DNA of 64,000 nt. Source: Hyphomicrobium album (lineage in GTDB: Bacteria > Pseudomonadota > Alphaproteobacteria > Rhizobiales > Hyphomicrobiaceae). The notes below the pieces were generated by a model that worked only from the letters and a program-made list of their open reading frames with translations, had not been told where the DNA came from and searched no databases. Within the stretch, counting starts at the first letter, position 1; every line of letters begins with the position of its first letter. Shown piece after piece: positions 27,692 through 37,817 of the stretch. The translations under genes were made by a program, and so were the position numbers. The stretch is taken from the NCBI RefSeq assembly GCF_009708035.1, contig NZ_WMBQ01000001.1:1364001-1428000 (forward strand). The letters run 5' to 3'.

Positions 27692-28132
27692 GTGCTGAGA
27701 ATAATCTCATATCTGCTGGTGGGTCTGGCCGGCCTTGTCGGTATTGCCGCTGCGTCCATCGGATTGTTGATGGCGGATGAGGCGTGGGACAAATATCAAT
27801 TTGCGCGGCGCTCGCCGTTGGCCGCCGACCTACCGCCCGAATTTGCGCTCGCGAGCCAGGCATTTCCGTCCCGGATTTTGGGCCGGTTCCCTATCGGCAC
27901 TCCGGCGGCCGAGTTCGTCAAGGAGCTCACTCAGCAAGGGTTTTCCTCGGAGAACGTCTACCACGACAGCTTCTGGCTGAAGCATGGCCCCCGTCTCCCC
28001 AATCTCCTTACCCTGACGCCTGGGCCAGGCGGGAGCTTTGCTTGCCGCCTTGTATGGAATGTCGCCTGGCGAGCTGACGAAGCGGACCGGATCGCCGAAC
28101 TTGATGCCGAGTATCACGGCATTTGCCTGTAG
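27692..28132 (+). CDS. Membrane-anchored hypothetical protein
   Basis: A 146-residue protein starting at GTG 27692, with GGGGGGAGG just upstream. One N-terminal membrane helix (about residues 5-28) acts as signal anchor, and a soluble periplasmic or extracytoplasmic part follows (ILGRFPIGTPAAEFVKELTQ QGF, then two cysteines at ACRLVW and the C-terminal GICL). The segment GTPAAEFVKELTQQGF resembles the helix of small lipoprotein-like domains that begin with 'G(T/M)...V...L...GF', as in SmpA/OmlA, but I cannot establish homology. Function unknown. Confidence 0.65.
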   Translation: MLRIISYLLVGLAGLVGIAAASIGLLMADEAWDKYQFARRSPLAADLPPEFALASQAFPSRILGRFPIGTPAAEFVKELTQQGFSSENVYHDSFWLKHGPRLPNLLTLTPGPGGSFACRLVWNVAWRADEADRIAELDAEYHGICL

Positions 28133-28220
28133 TGACAGACGTCACATCGCGTCATCGGCTTTTCCGTAGGACGTTGCGCCCGCTACAAGAGAGGCGGAAT
28201 GGCCCGGATCGGGGAGCGCG

Positions 28221-29498
28221 ATGTTCAAGCTGCAGGAGAACGGCACGACGGTCAGGACCGAGCTGCTCGCCGGCCTCACCACCTACGTGACGATGGTCTA
28301 CATCGCCTTCGTCAACCCGACGATCCTCGCCGAGGCCGGCATGGAACGCGGCGCGGTGTTCGTCGCCACCTGCCTCGCCGCCGCGTTCGGGTCGGCGCTG
28401 ATGGGCCTTTACGCCAACTTCCCCATCGCCATGGCGCCCGGCATGGGCCTCAACGCCTACTTCACGTACTCGGTGGTCAAGGGCCTGGGCGTTCCCTGGG
28501 AGGCGGCGCTTGCCGCCGTGTTCGCCTCCGGCGTTCTGTTCCTTCTGGTCAGCATCACGCCGGCGCGCCAGTGGATCATCGATAGCATCTCGCGGTCGAT
28601 GAAAATGGCGATCTCGGTCGGCATAGGCTTGTTCCTCGCCGTCATCGGCATGAAGGGCGCCGGGCTCATCGCCGCCGATCCGGTGACGCTGGTGACCCTC
28701 GGCGACCTGAAGACGCCGGCCGTCGCCATCGCAGTCGCCGCGTTCATCCTCATCGCGGCGCTCGACGCACGCCGCATCCACGGTGCCATCCTGATCGGCA
28801 TCGTCGCCGCTTACGTCGCCGCGTTGCTGCTCGGCCTCGCGCCGTTCTCGGGCGTCGCCTCGCTGCCGCCGCCGATCGCGCCGGTATTCCTCAAGATGGA
28901 TCTCGCGTCGCTCTTTGACATCGGTATGGCCGCCGTGGTGCTGACGCTCTTCTTCGTCGTGCTGTTCGACAACACCGGCACAATCCTCGCAGTGGCGCGC
29001 GCCGGGGGCATGATGCTGCCGGACGGCTCGGTGCCGCGCTTGGAGCGCGCGCTCGTCGTCGATTCCACCGCAGCGATGGCCGGCGCCGCGCTCGGCACCT
29101 CGACGACCACCAGCTACATCGAGAGCGCCGCCGGGGTGAACGCGGGCGGGCGTACCGGACTTGTGGCGGTAACGGTCGCCATCCTGTTCCTGGCGACGCT
29201 GTTCTTCGCGCCGCTCGCCGCCTCGATCCCGGCATTCGCCACGGCGCCAGCTCTAATATTCGTCGGCTGCTTGATGATGGCGGCAGCGAAGGACATCGAG
29301 TTCGACGACCCGACCGAGTACCTGCCCGCCGCGGTGACGATCATCTCGATGCCGCTCACCTTCTCCATCGCCGACGGCATCGCCTTCGGCTTCATCGCCT
29401 ACGCCGGCATCAAGGCGCTCGCCGGCCGCTGGGCTGAGCTCCGCGTCGCCGTCGTCATCCTGGCGGTGCTGTTCGTCTTGCGCTTCGCGCTGCTGTGA
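28221..29498 (+). CDS. NCS2 (AzgA-type) purine permease
   Basis: A 425-residue membrane transporter of the AzgA branch of the nucleobase-cation symporter-2 family, expected to take up adenine, guanine or hypoxanthine with protons. The signature N-terminus (TELLAGLTTYVTMVYIAFVNP), MAPGMGLNAYFTYSVV, the central DNTGTILAVA motif and the GTSTTTSYIESAAGVNAGGRTGL block are all present. About 13 membrane helices are visible and the length is normal. GGGGAG lies upstream of the ATG. It is a single gene, with no purine-salvage genes adjacent. Confidence 0.93.
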   Translation: MFKLQENGTTVRTELLAGLTTYVTMVYIAFVNPTILAEAGMERGAVFVATCLAAAFGSALMGLYANFPIAMAPGMGLNAYFTYSVVKGLGVPWEAALAAVFASGVLFLLVSITPARQWIIDSISRSMKMAISVGIGLFLAVIGMKGAGLIAADPVTLVTLGDLKTPAVAIAVAAFILIAALDARRIHGAILIGIVAAYVAALLLGLAPFSGVASLPPPIAPVFLKMDLASLFDIGMAAVVLTLFFVVLFDNTGTILAVARAGGMMLPDGSVPRLERALVVDSTAAMAGAALGTSTTTSYIESAAGVNAGGRTGLVAVTVAILFLATLFFAPLAASIPAFATAPALIFVGCLMMAAAKDIEFDDPTEYLPAAVTIISMPLTFSIADGIAFGFIAYAGIKALAGRWAELRVAVVILAVLFVLRFALL

Positions 29499-29502
29499 TC
29501 CG

Positions 29503-29820
29503 TCAGTGCATGGCGTCGACGGAGGCTTCGCGAACCTCGCCGCGCGGCGACGGCGTACGCCGCGGAGCCGCGGCTTGTCGCGGCAGCGGGGCGGAACGCG
29601 GCTCGGCCGAGAAAGTGGCATCGCGCAGCGCAGCTTTGTGCCCCGGCACGTCGATGGCTGCGGTGCCTGGCGCCACGCTCAGGGTCTCGTCATAGACGCC
29701 GGCGTTCATGTAACCGATGAGCGCGACCAGGGCGGCGATGCACAGCGCGATGAGGGGGATCTGGAGGCGGCTTCGCGCCGGTCGCCACACGACCCCGTCG
29801 GAACGCGACCGCTTGCCCAT
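29503..29820 (-). CDS. Small membrane-anchored protein, unknown
   Basis: A 105-residue protein with one membrane helix (LQIPLIALCIAALVALIGYM, about residues 20-39) and an extracytoplasmic tail rich in Pro, Arg and Ala. The start at 29820 (MGKRSRSD) has GGAGGAAG 5 bases upstream, a strong ribosome site, which argues for translation; ATG 29835 would add five residues. I recognise no family. It is convergent with the purine permease, with the stops 4 bases apart. Confidence 0.6.
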   Translation of the reverse strand: MGKRSRSDGVVWRPARSRLQIPLIALCIAALVALIGYMNAGVYDETLSVAPGTAAIDVPGHKAALRDATFSAEPRSAPLPRQAAAPRRTPSPRGEVREASVDAMH

Positions 29821-30139
29821 CGAAGCTTCCTCCACAGAACGCTACCCCCTATAGGAGCGCAGAAACAGTTTGCCGCCAATGGGGTGGACGTGACGAGCTG
29901 TTGATCAGCCGGCGGCGCGGCGCAGCTCTGGTTAAAATGCGGACCGAGTGTTGCCGGGCAGCCCACCCCTCGCTGAACCGAGATTTCTGCCGGGCCCTCC
30001 CCACCCTCTGTTACAAACACAGCGTAGGGGACCCCGCCGAACGACGGCTTTTAGCCCTACCGTCCGTTTTGCTGCCAGGCGCCGCAGTATTGCCGTTTTG
30101 CGGCCGCTGCTCTGGGCGGGGCTAGGACAGGATCCGTAG
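29821..30139. other. Intergenic region, promoter side of the first RND operon
   Basis: About 320 bases between the divergent small membrane-protein gene and the MdtABC-like operon. No pump regulator is encoded here or nearby, and I see no inverted repeat strong enough to call an operator. TGTTACAAACACAG near 30008 is an imperfect dyad only. Both promoters should lie here. Confidence 0.4.
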
Positions 30140-31471
30140 GTGGGACGCTTCTTCAAATCGGTGCTCGCTGCCCTGGTGATAGGGGCCGTGACGGCGGCTG
30201 CCCTGTATTTTACCCAAGGCGGCGACCAGCCGGCCCGCGGACGCCGCTGGGCGCGGGCGGATGGCCCCGTGCCGGTGCTCGCCACCCAGGCCAAGCTGGC
30301 CGACGTGCCGGTTTGGCTGGAGGGGGTCGGCTCGGCCAAGGCGCGCAACCTGGTCACGGTCCGCCCCCAGGTGGACGGCAAGATCCTCTCGATCGATTTC
30401 AAGGAGGGGCAGGAGGTCAAGAAGGGTGACCGTCTCGCCCAGATCGACCCCGTCACCTTCCAGGCGCAGCTGGACCAGGCGATCGCCAAGAAGGCCCTCG
30501 ACGAAAGCCTGCTTGCCAACGCCCGCCGCGACCTGGAGCGTTACACGTCCCTTTCCGCCAACGTCATCGCCGCCAAGACCGTCGACACCCAGCGTGCGCT
30601 GGTTGTCCAGCTCGAGGCGCAGATCAAGCAGGACCAGGCGGCAATCGAGAACGCTCAGGCCATCCTCGGCTACGCCAGCGTCGTGGCGCCGATCTCGGGC
30701 CGCACCGGCATGCGCATGATCGACGTCGGCAACCTCGTACGTGCCTCCGACGCCGGCATCGTCGTCATCACCGAGGTGCAGCCGATCTCGGTGCTGTTCA
30801 CGCTGCCGCAGCAGGACCTGCCCGACATCAACCGCGCGGTCGCCAAGCGTGCCCTGAAGGTCGAGGCGCTGGAAACTGACTCCCACAACGTTCTCGACAC
30901 GGGCGAACTGCAGGTCATCGACAATCAGGTCGATCAGACGACCGGCACCATCCGCTTGAAGGCGGACTTCCCGAACAAAGATCTGCAACTCTGGCCGGGC
31001 CAGTTCGTCAACGTCCGTCTGTTGTTGAATACGCTCGAGCAGGTGGTCGTCGTGCCGACCTCGGCTGTGCAGCGTGGCCCCGACGGGACGTTCGTCTACG
31101 TCGTCGGCAGCGACAACAAGGCCGGAGTGCGCAATGTCACCGTCGTCCAGCAAGACGAGAGCCTGGCCGTCGTCAGCAAGGGCGTGGCGGCCTCCGACCT
31201 GGTGGTGACGACCGGCTTCGCGCGCTTGAAGGACGGCGCCGAGGTCAAGGTCGGCGAGGACAGTAAACCCACTGGCGCGTCGGGAAGCGGCACCCCGCAG
31301 GCGAAGAATGCCACTCCGCCGGCCGGCGACACCGCATCGATCAACCCGAGCACGCCCGCCAACATGCAGGGCGACCTGCGCGGCGATTTCCGCCAGGGCA
31401 AGCGCGAAGGCAAGCGCGGCGACGGCCGGCGCCGGAGGGAAGCGGGTAGCCCGCCCGCCGCCACGCAATGA
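30140..31471 (+). CDS. mdtA: RND efflux periplasmic adaptor (MdtA-like)
   Basis: A 443-residue membrane-fusion protein, N-terminally anchored (FFKSVLAALVIGAVTAAALYF). The lipoyl halves (VRPQVDGKILSIDFKEGQEV and SVVAPISGRTGMRMIDVGN) flank a helical hairpin, and beta-barrel and membrane-proximal domains follow (QTTGTIRLKADFPN, VVVVPTSAVQRGPDG). The tail beyond residue 385 is low-complexity and highly basic. The start is GTG at 30140. It links the two downstream RND pumps to an outer-membrane channel; no TolC/OprM-type gene lies in the window. It runs straight into mdtB (10 bases) and mdtC (5 bases), so this is one operon. Confidence 0.92.
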   Translation: MGRFFKSVLAALVIGAVTAAALYFTQGGDQPARGRRWARADGPVPVLATQAKLADVPVWLEGVGSAKARNLVTVRPQVDGKILSIDFKEGQEVKKGDRLAQIDPVTFQAQLDQAIAKKALDESLLANARRDLERYTSLSANVIAAKTVDTQRALVVQLEAQIKQDQAAIENAQAILGYASVVAPISGRTGMRMIDVGNLVRASDAGIVVITEVQPISVLFTLPQQDLPDINRAVAKRALKVEALETDSHNVLDTGELQVIDNQVDQTTGTIRLKADFPNKDLQLWPGQFVNVRLLLNTLEQVVVVPTSAVQRGPDGTFVYVVGSDNKAGVRNVTVVQQDESLAVVSKGVAASDLVVTTGFARLKDGAEVKVGEDSKPTGASGSGTPQAKNATPPAGDTASINPSTPANMQGDLRGDFRQGKREGKRGDGRRRREAGSPPAATQ

Positions 31472-31481
31472 GCGTCGCCCC

Positions 31482-34400
31482 ATGAGTGTGTCTGCCCCCT
31501 TTATCACGCGGCCGATCGCAACCTCGCTCCTCGCCTTCGCCACCGTCTTGGGCGGCGCGCTCGGCTACCTCTGGCTGCCCGTGTCGTCGCTGCCGCAGGT
31601 CGACTTCCCGACCATCCAGGTCTCGACGCAGCTCCCCGGCGCTAACCCGCAGACCATGTCGACGCTGGTCACCGCCTCGCTCGAGCGCGAGTTCGGGCAG
31701 ATCCCGGCGCTGTCGACCATGACCTCGACCAGCTCCTACGGCCTCAGTCAGATCACACTCCAGTTCAACCTCGGGCGCGACATCGACGCCGCCGCCCAGG
31801 ACGTGCAGTCTGCGATCAACGCCGCCGGCTCGACGCTGCCGCGCAACCTCCCCTATCCGCCGACCTACGCAAAAGTGAACCCGGCCGACGCGCCCGTCGT
31901 CACGCTCGCCATCACCTCCGACATCGTCTCGATGCGCGAGCTGAGCGATCTCGCCGACACGCTGATCGCCCAGCGGCTGTCGACGGTGACCGGCGTCGGT
32001 CACGTGTCGGTCGAAGGCGGCATCCGCCCGGCGGTGCGCATCCAGGCGGACGTGGCGCGGCTCGCCTCCTACGGGCTCAGCATCTCGGATCTCAACACCG
32101 CCGTGACCTCGGCCAACGTCTCGGGGCCGAAGGGCTCGCTCGACGGCCCGGCGCAGAGCTACACCATCGCCGCCAACGATCAGATCTCTTCGGCGGAGGC
32201 CTACCGCGAGATCGTCGTCGCCTACCGCAACGCGGCGCCCGTGCGCTTGAAGGACGTGGCGACGGTCGAGGAAGGGCTGGAGAACGCCCGGGTCGGTGGC
32301 TGGTACCAGGGCACGCCTGCCGTCATCATCGACGTGCAGCGCCAGCCCGGCGCCAATGTCATCGAGACCGTCGATCGCCTGAAGGCGGAGCTGCCGCGCA
32401 TCGAGCGGGCGCTACCGACCAGCGTGAAGCTTACGCTAGTGCATGACCGCACCGACACGATCCGCGCCTCGATTCACGACGTGCAGTTCACCCTCTTGTT
32501 GTCGGTCGCCCTCATCGTGATGGTCGTGCTCGTGTTCCTGCGCTCCGGCCGCGCCACCATCATCGCCGGCGTGGCGCTACCCGTGTCGCTCATCGCCACC
32601 TTCGCGGTGATGTACTTCTGCGGCTTCTCACTCGACAACCTGTCCTTGATGGCGCTGACCATCGGCACCGGCTTCGTCGTCGACGACGCGATCGTCATGA
32701 TCGAGAACATCGTCCGCCACATTGAGAAGGGGCAGAAGCCGCTCCAAGCCGCCCTCGATGGCGCCCGCGAGATCGGCTTCACGGTGATCTCGCTCACCGT
32801 GTCGCTCATCGCCGTCTTCATCCCGCTCCTGTTCATGACCGGCCTCGTTGGCCGCATGTTCCGGGAGTTCGCACTGACGCTGACGATCGCCGTCGTCGTC
32901 TCGGCGATCGTCTCGCTGACGCTGACCCCCATGATGGCGGCGAAGCTCCTGAAGCATGAGCCGGAGAGCCGCGGCAATTTCGTCAGCCGCGCCTTCAACT
33001 GGATGCTCGACGCCGTGGTGGAAGGCTACCGGCGCAGCCTCGAAATGGTCTTGCGCCACCAGACGGCAACGCTGTGGATCACCGTGCTCACGGTCGGCAT
33101 CACCGTGTGGATGTACGTCGCCATCCCCAAGGGCTTCCTGCCGGCGCAGGACACCGGCCTCATCACTGCGGTGCTGGAGGCCGAGCCGCAGGTCTCCTTT
33201 ACCGAGATCTCTCGCCTGCAGGCCGAGGTGACGGCGGCCATACGCAAAGACCCGGCCGTCGAAGGCGTCGTGTCGGTCGTCGGCGTCGGCCAGCTCAACC
33301 CCACGCCCAACGTCTCGCACATCAAGGTCACTCTGAAGCCACGCGCCGAACGCAAACTGCTCATCGCCGACGTGATCACCCGGCTGGAGCGCGAGGTGTC
33401 GACCATCCCCGGCGTCACCGTCTATTTCCAGCCGGTGCAGGACGTGCAGATCGCCACCCGCACCAGCCGCGCGCAATATCAGTACACGCTCGTCAGCACC
33501 GACGCGGCGGAAGTGAAGGAATGGACGCAGAAGCTCGGCGCCGAACTGAAGCTGTCGCCGGCACTGAGCGACGTGAACCTCGAGACGATGACCACGGGCC
33601 TGCGCGCGCGTATCGACGTCGATCGCGAGGTGGCGGGCCGGCTCGGCGTCACGGTGCAGGCAGTGAGCGACGCCCTGAACGACGCTTTCGGGCAGCGGCA
33701 GGTGTCTACCATCTACGCCCAGGCGAACCAGTACCGCGTCGTGCTCGAGGCGATGTCGCAATTCCGCAGCGACCCGTCGCGGCTGAACCGCCTCTATATC
33801 CCTTCGTCGAACGGCAGCCAGGTTCCGCTCACGGCGATCGCCAAGATCAGCTACACGACCGCGCCGCTCGCCGTCAGCCACCAGGACCAGTTCCCTTCCG
33901 AGACGATCAGCTTCAACCTCGAGCCGCACGCGGCGCTGAGCGACGCGGTTAGGATCATGAGCGACGCCGAAGAAAAAATCGGGATGCCTTCATCTGTCAC
34001 CGGCAGCTTCTTCGGCGACGCCAGCGAGTTCGCCTCCTCGCTGCGCAGCCAGCCGTGGCTGATCCTCGCCGCGGTCGTGACGATCTACATCGTGCTGGGC
34101 GTGCTCTATGAAAGCTTCGTCCATCCGTTCACGATCCTCACCACCCTGCCGTCGGCCGGCATAGGCGCCCTGCTGGCGCTGATGTTCACCGGCCTCGACC
34201 TGTCGCTGGTGGCGCTGATCGGCATCGTCCTGTTGATGGGCATCGTCAAGAAGAACGCCATCATGATGATCGACTTCGCGCTCGACGCCGAGCGCGAGCG
34301 CGGCCTCAACCCGCGCGATTCCATCGTCGAGGCGGCACTGCTGCGCTTCCGGCCCATCATGATGACGACCCTCGCCGCGCTGTTCGGCGCTTTGCCGCTC

Positions 34401-34592
34401 GCCATCGAGAGCGGCGTCGGCTCGGAGCTGCGCAACCCGCTCGGTATCACCATCGTCGGCGGCCTGCTCTTGAGCCAGCTACTGACGCTCTACACGACCC
34501 CGGTCATTTACCTCGCCATGGAGCGGCTGCGCGCCCGCATCTCCGGTGCCCCGGCGCATGCGGCGGCCAGCGCCAACCTCCCCGCCGAGTAA
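31482..34592 (+). CDS. mdtB: RND multidrug transporter, MdtB-like
   Basis: A 1036-residue hydrophobe/amphiphile-efflux RND pump with twelve membrane helices and two large periplasmic loops. The MdtB/MdtC subgroup is shown by the N-terminus (SAPFITRPIATSLLAFATVL) and SLPQVDFPTIQVSTQLPGA. Proton-relay acidic residues are in TM4 (GFVVDDAIVMIENIVRH), and the C-terminal half has LLMGIVKKNAIMMIDFALDAE in TM10. In E. coli MdtB and MdtC form a mixed trimer with MdtA as adaptor and TolC as channel. The start at 31482 is set by the family N-terminus; the longer open frame back to 31308 overlaps mdtA. Confidence 0.93.
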   Translation: MSVSAPFITRPIATSLLAFATVLGGALGYLWLPVSSLPQVDFPTIQVSTQLPGANPQTMSTLVTASLEREFGQIPALSTMTSTSSYGLSQITLQFNLGRDIDAAAQDVQSAINAAGSTLPRNLPYPPTYAKVNPADAPVVTLAITSDIVSMRELSDLADTLIAQRLSTVTGVGHVSVEGGIRPAVRIQADVARLASYGLSISDLNTAVTSANVSGPKGSLDGPAQSYTIAANDQISSAEAYREIVVAYRNAAPVRLKDVATVEEGLENARVGGWYQGTPAVIIDVQRQPGANVIETVDRLKAELPRIERALPTSVKLTLVHDRTDTIRASIHDVQFTLLLSVALIVMVVLVFLRSGRATIIAGVALPVSLIATFAVMYFCGFSLDNLSLMALTIGTGFVVDDAIVMIENIVRHIEKGQKPLQAALDGAREIGFTVISLTVSLIAVFIPLLFMTGLVGRMFREFALTLTIAVVVSAIVSLTLTPMMAAKLLKHEPESRGNFVSRAFNWMLDAVVEGYRRSLEMVLRHQTATLWITVLTVGITVWMYVAIPKGFLPAQDTGLITAVLEAEPQVSFTEISRLQAEVTAAIRKDPAVEGVVSVVGVGQLNPTPNVSHIKVTLKPRAERKLLIADVITRLEREVSTIPGVTVYFQPVQDVQIATRTSRAQYQYTLVSTDAAEVKEWTQKLGAELKLSPALSDVNLETMTTGLRARIDVDREVAGRLGVTVQAVSDALNDAFGQRQVSTIYAQANQYRVVLEAMSQFRSDPSRLNRLYIPSSNGSQVPLTAIAKISYTTAPLAVSHQDQFPSETISFNLEPHAALSDAVRIMSDAEEKIGMPSSVTGSFFGDASEFASSLRSQPWLILAAVVTIYIVLGVLYESFVHPFTILTTLPSAGIGALLALMFTGLDLSLVALIGIVLLMGIVKKNAIMMIDFALDAERERGLNPRDSIVEAALLRFRPIMMTTLAALFGALPLAIESGVGSELRNPLGITIVGGLLLSQLLTLYTTPVIYLAMERLRARISGAPAHAAASANLPAE

Positions 34593-34597
34593 GCGTC

Positions 34598-37500
34598 ATG
34601 AACTTCTCGGCCCCCTTCATCCTGCGACCGATCGGCACCAGCCTCTTGGCCGCCGGCCTGTTCCTTCTGGGGGCCACCGCCTACTTCGAGCTGCCGGTGG
34701 CGAGCCTGCCGGCCATCGACTTCCCGACGCTACGCATCCAGGCCAGCCGCCCTGGCGCCGACCCCGAGACCATGGCGTCGACCATCGCCGCGCCGCTCGA
34801 ACGGCGGCTCGGCGAGATCGCCGGCATTACCGAGCTGACCTCGGTGAGCTCGCAGGGCTCGGCCAGCATCTCCGTGCAGTTCGACCTATCGCGCGATATC
34901 GACGGGGCCGCCCGCGACGTACAGGCCGCGCTTAACGCCGCCGCTGCCGACCTGCCGCCCGACCTCCCGCAGGTCCCCACCTTTCGCAAGTACAATCCTT
35001 CCTCCTCGCCCGTTCTCATCCTGGCGATGACCTCGAAGAGCATGACGCCCAGCGCCCTCTACGATGCCGCCGACACCGTCGTCGCCCAGCGCCTCTCGCA
35101 GGTGCCGGGCGTGGCGCAGGTGGAGGTCAGCGGCGCCGAGCAGCCGGCCATCCGCGTGCGCGTCAACCCGACGCTGCTGGCCTCCATGGGCCTCAGCATG
35201 GAGGAGGTGCGCAGCGCCATCGCCGCCGCCAACGCGATAACCCCCGTCGGTGTCGTCGAGGGCGACGCCCAGACCATGACGATCGACACCAACACGCAGC
35301 TGCGCGATCCGAAGGACTATGGCGCCATCGTCCTGAAGACCGGTGCCGGCAACATCGTGCGACTGTCCAGCGTGGCGAGCGTCGCCAGCGGCTCACTCAA
35401 TACCCGTTCCATCGCCATGTTCGACCGCGAGCCGGCGGTGCTGCTCATCATCCGCAAACAGCCGGACGCTAATGTCCTCGACACGGTCGATGGCGTTAAA
35501 GAGCTGCTGCCCAACCTGCAGCGTTGGATACCGGCTGGCATCGATATCCAGGAGTTGACCGACCGCACCAAGACGATCCGCGCCAGCGTGCACGACATGC
35601 AGTTCACGCTGCTGCTCGCCATCGCCCTCGTCATGATGGTGGTGTTCGTATTCCTGCGGCGCATGACGCCCACCGTCGCCGCCGGCCTCACCGTGCCGCT
35701 GTCGCTGGCCGGCACCTGCGCTGCCATGTGGCTGCTCGGCTATTCGGTCAACAACCTGACGCTCATGGCCTTCGCCATTGCCGTCGGCTTCGTCGTCGAC
35801 GACGCCATCGTCATGCTGGAGAACGTCTACCGCAACATCGAGAAGGGCATGGGGCCGATGCAAGCGGCCCTCGTCGGGGCGCGCCAGATCGGCTTCACCG
35901 TTATCTCGATCAGCGTGTCGCTGGTCGCGGCGTTCATCCCCGTGCTGTTCATGGGCGGCGTCGCCGGCCGCATGCTGCGCGAGTTCTCGGTGACGCTGGT
36001 CGTCGCCATCGCCGTGTCGGTCGTGGTGTCGCTTTCGGTCACGCCGATGATCTGCGCGCACTTCCTGAAGCCGCACAAGGAACAGAAGGTGCGCCGCTTC
36101 GACCGCGTCGTCGAAGGCGTGCTCGGCTGGATGGTTTCGGCCTACGCGCGCACGCTGCGCGTCGCTCTGCGGCATCAGGCGGTGACGCTGTTCTCCCTTC
36201 TCTGTGTCGTCGTACTGACGGTTCACCTTTATGTGCAGATCCCCAAAGGCATGTTCCCCGAGGACGACACCGGCCTGATCATGGGATCGACGGAGGCCTC
36301 CGCCGATATCTCGTTCGAGGCGATGCTCAAACTGCAGGCGAAGGCGCTCGACATCATCTTGAGCGACCCCGCCGTCGAGCACGTCGGCTCGTCGATCGGC
36401 GGGACGGGGCGAGGCCCGGGCGGCACCAGCTCCAACCGCGGACGCATGTTCATAAACCTGAAACCGCTCGACCAGCGCGGCGGCGAGTCCACGTCGCGCG
36501 TCATCAATCGCATGCGCACCAAGCTCGCCAACATCAATGGCCTCGAAACCCGCATGTTCGCCTCGCGCGACATCCGCGTCGGCGCCCGCCAGGGCGACTC
36601 TCTCTATCAATATACGCTGTGGGACCCCGACCTGGACGAGCTCAACGAGTGGGCGCCGAAGATGCTCGAGCGGATGAAGACCATCCCCTCCATCGTCGAT
36701 GTCTCGAGCGACCGGCAGGCGGGCGGCCTGCAGCTCGACGTGAAGATCGACCGCGACGCGGCGGCACGTCTCGGCGTGCGCATTGCCGACATCGACAGCG
36801 CGCTCAACAACGCCTTCTCGCAGCGGCAGATCTCCACCATCTACACGCAGCGCAACCAGTATCGCGTCATCCTCGAAGTCGACCCGCGCTTGCAGCGCGA
36901 TCCGTCCGACATAAAGAACATCTACGTGCCGAGCTCCAACGGCGGGCCGCAGGTGCCGCTCACGGCGGTTATCCGCGTCAGCGAAGGCACGACGCCGCTG
37001 GTGGTCAACCACCAGGGCCCGTTCCCGGCGGTAACGCTCAGCTTCAATCTTGCGCCGGGAAGCACCCTCGACCGCGCGCTGCGCGACATCGACCAGGCGA
37101 TGGCCGAGCTGCATACGCCTGCCGGCTTGCGCGGCGAGATGGCCGGTGATGCCCGCGCCTTTGCCGAACAGGCCTCGCAGCAGCCGCTCCTGATCCTGGC
37201 TGCGCTGGTCGCCGTCTACATCGTGCTCGGCGTGCTCTACGAGAGCCTGGCGCACCCGCTGACCATCATCTCCACGCTGCCGTCCGCCGGATTGGGCGCT
37301 CTGCTCGCCCTCTATGTCGGCGGCATCGAGCTGTCGATGACCGCGCTGATCGGCGTCATCTTGCTGATCGGCATCGTCAAGAAGAACGGCATCATGATGG
37401 TCGACTTCGCGCTCGACGGCGAGCGCCAGCGCGGGCTGCAGCCTGCCGTAGCCATCTACGAAGCGTGCCTCGCCCGCTTCCGTCCCATCCTGATGACGAC

Positions 37501-37723
37501 GCTAGCCGCGCTCTTGGGCGCCATTCCTCTCGCCATCGCCGTCGGTCCCGGCTCGGAGATCCGCCGGCCCCTCGGCATCACCATCATCGGTGGACTGATC
37601 GTATCGCAGATGCTCACGTTGTATACGACTCCGGTCATTTACCTCCTGCTCGACCGGCTGCACCGCCGCCTCGGCGGAGCCCCCCGGCCGGCGGAAACCA
37701 TGCCCGCCCCAGCTCCGAATTAG
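34598..37723 (+). CDS. mdtC: RND multidrug transporter, MdtC-like
   Basis: A 1041-residue RND pump, the second of the MdtBC pair. It starts NFSAPFILRPIGTSLLAAGLF and has the matching PAIDFPTLRIQASRPGADP segment, TM4 acidic pair in GFVVDDAIVMLENVYRN, and IGIVKKNGIMMVDFALDGERQRG in the C-terminal half. It lies 5 bases after mdtB. Two non-identical pump subunits side by side behind one adaptor is the hallmark of the heterotrimeric MdtABC type. Substrates in E. coli include bile salts, novobiocin and metals; none can be inferred here. Confidence 0.93.
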   Translation: MNFSAPFILRPIGTSLLAAGLFLLGATAYFELPVASLPAIDFPTLRIQASRPGADPETMASTIAAPLERRLGEIAGITELTSVSSQGSASISVQFDLSRDIDGAARDVQAALNAAAADLPPDLPQVPTFRKYNPSSSPVLILAMTSKSMTPSALYDAADTVVAQRLSQVPGVAQVEVSGAEQPAIRVRVNPTLLASMGLSMEEVRSAIAAANAITPVGVVEGDAQTMTIDTNTQLRDPKDYGAIVLKTGAGNIVRLSSVASVASGSLNTRSIAMFDREPAVLLIIRKQPDANVLDTVDGVKELLPNLQRWIPAGIDIQELTDRTKTIRASVHDMQFTLLLAIALVMMVVFVFLRRMTPTVAAGLTVPLSLAGTCAAMWLLGYSVNNLTLMAFAIAVGFVVDDAIVMLENVYRNIEKGMGPMQAALVGARQIGFTVISISVSLVAAFIPVLFMGGVAGRMLREFSVTLVVAIAVSVVVSLSVTPMICAHFLKPHKEQKVRRFDRVVEGVLGWMVSAYARTLRVALRHQAVTLFSLLCVVVLTVHLYVQIPKGMFPEDDTGLIMGSTEASADISFEAMLKLQAKALDIILSDPAVEHVGSSIGGTGRGPGGTSSNRGRMFINLKPLDQRGGESTSRVINRMRTKLANINGLETRMFASRDIRVGARQGDSLYQYTLWDPDLDELNEWAPKMLERMKTIPSIVDVSSDRQAGGLQLDVKIDRDAAARLGVRIADIDSALNNAFSQRQISTIYTQRNQYRVILEVDPRLQRDPSDIKNIYVPSSNGGPQVPLTAVIRVSEGTTPLVVNHQGPFPAVTLSFNLAPGSTLDRALRDIDQAMAELHTPAGLRGEMAGDARAFAEQASQQPLLILAALVAVYIVLGVLYESLAHPLTIISTLPSAGLGALLALYVGGIELSMTALIGVILLIGIVKKNGIMMVDFALDGERQRGLQPAVAIYEACLARFRPILMTTLAALLGAIPLAIAVGPGSEIRRPLGITIIGGLIVSQMLTLYTTPVIYLLLDRLHRRLGGAPRPAETMPAPAPN

Positions 37724-37765
37724 TCACGCTCCGTTACGGATTGCCGGGCACCGTTTGTCCTGATA

Positions 37766-37788
37766 CGGAGGGCTATACAGCCCTTCCG
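37766..37788 (+). terminator. Hairpin after mdtC
   Basis: AGGGCT (37769-37774) pairs with AGCCCT (37779-37784) around a four-base loop, extended by CGG/CCG past one bulged T. There is no T-tract, so it may be a weak terminator or an RNA-stabilising 3' end for the mdtABC-like transcript. Confidence 0.4.
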
Positions 37789-37817
37789 CCGCGCAAGTGC
37801 CGCACCAGGTCCTTGCT

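Noticed and set aside
32628..33929. Long minus-strand open frame opposite mdtB, and similar ones at 35393-37255, 30122-31543 and 42673-43812
   Set aside because: All lie antisense to RND genes, are rich in Arg, His, Asp and Gly, and have no domain motif; they are codon-bias shadows.
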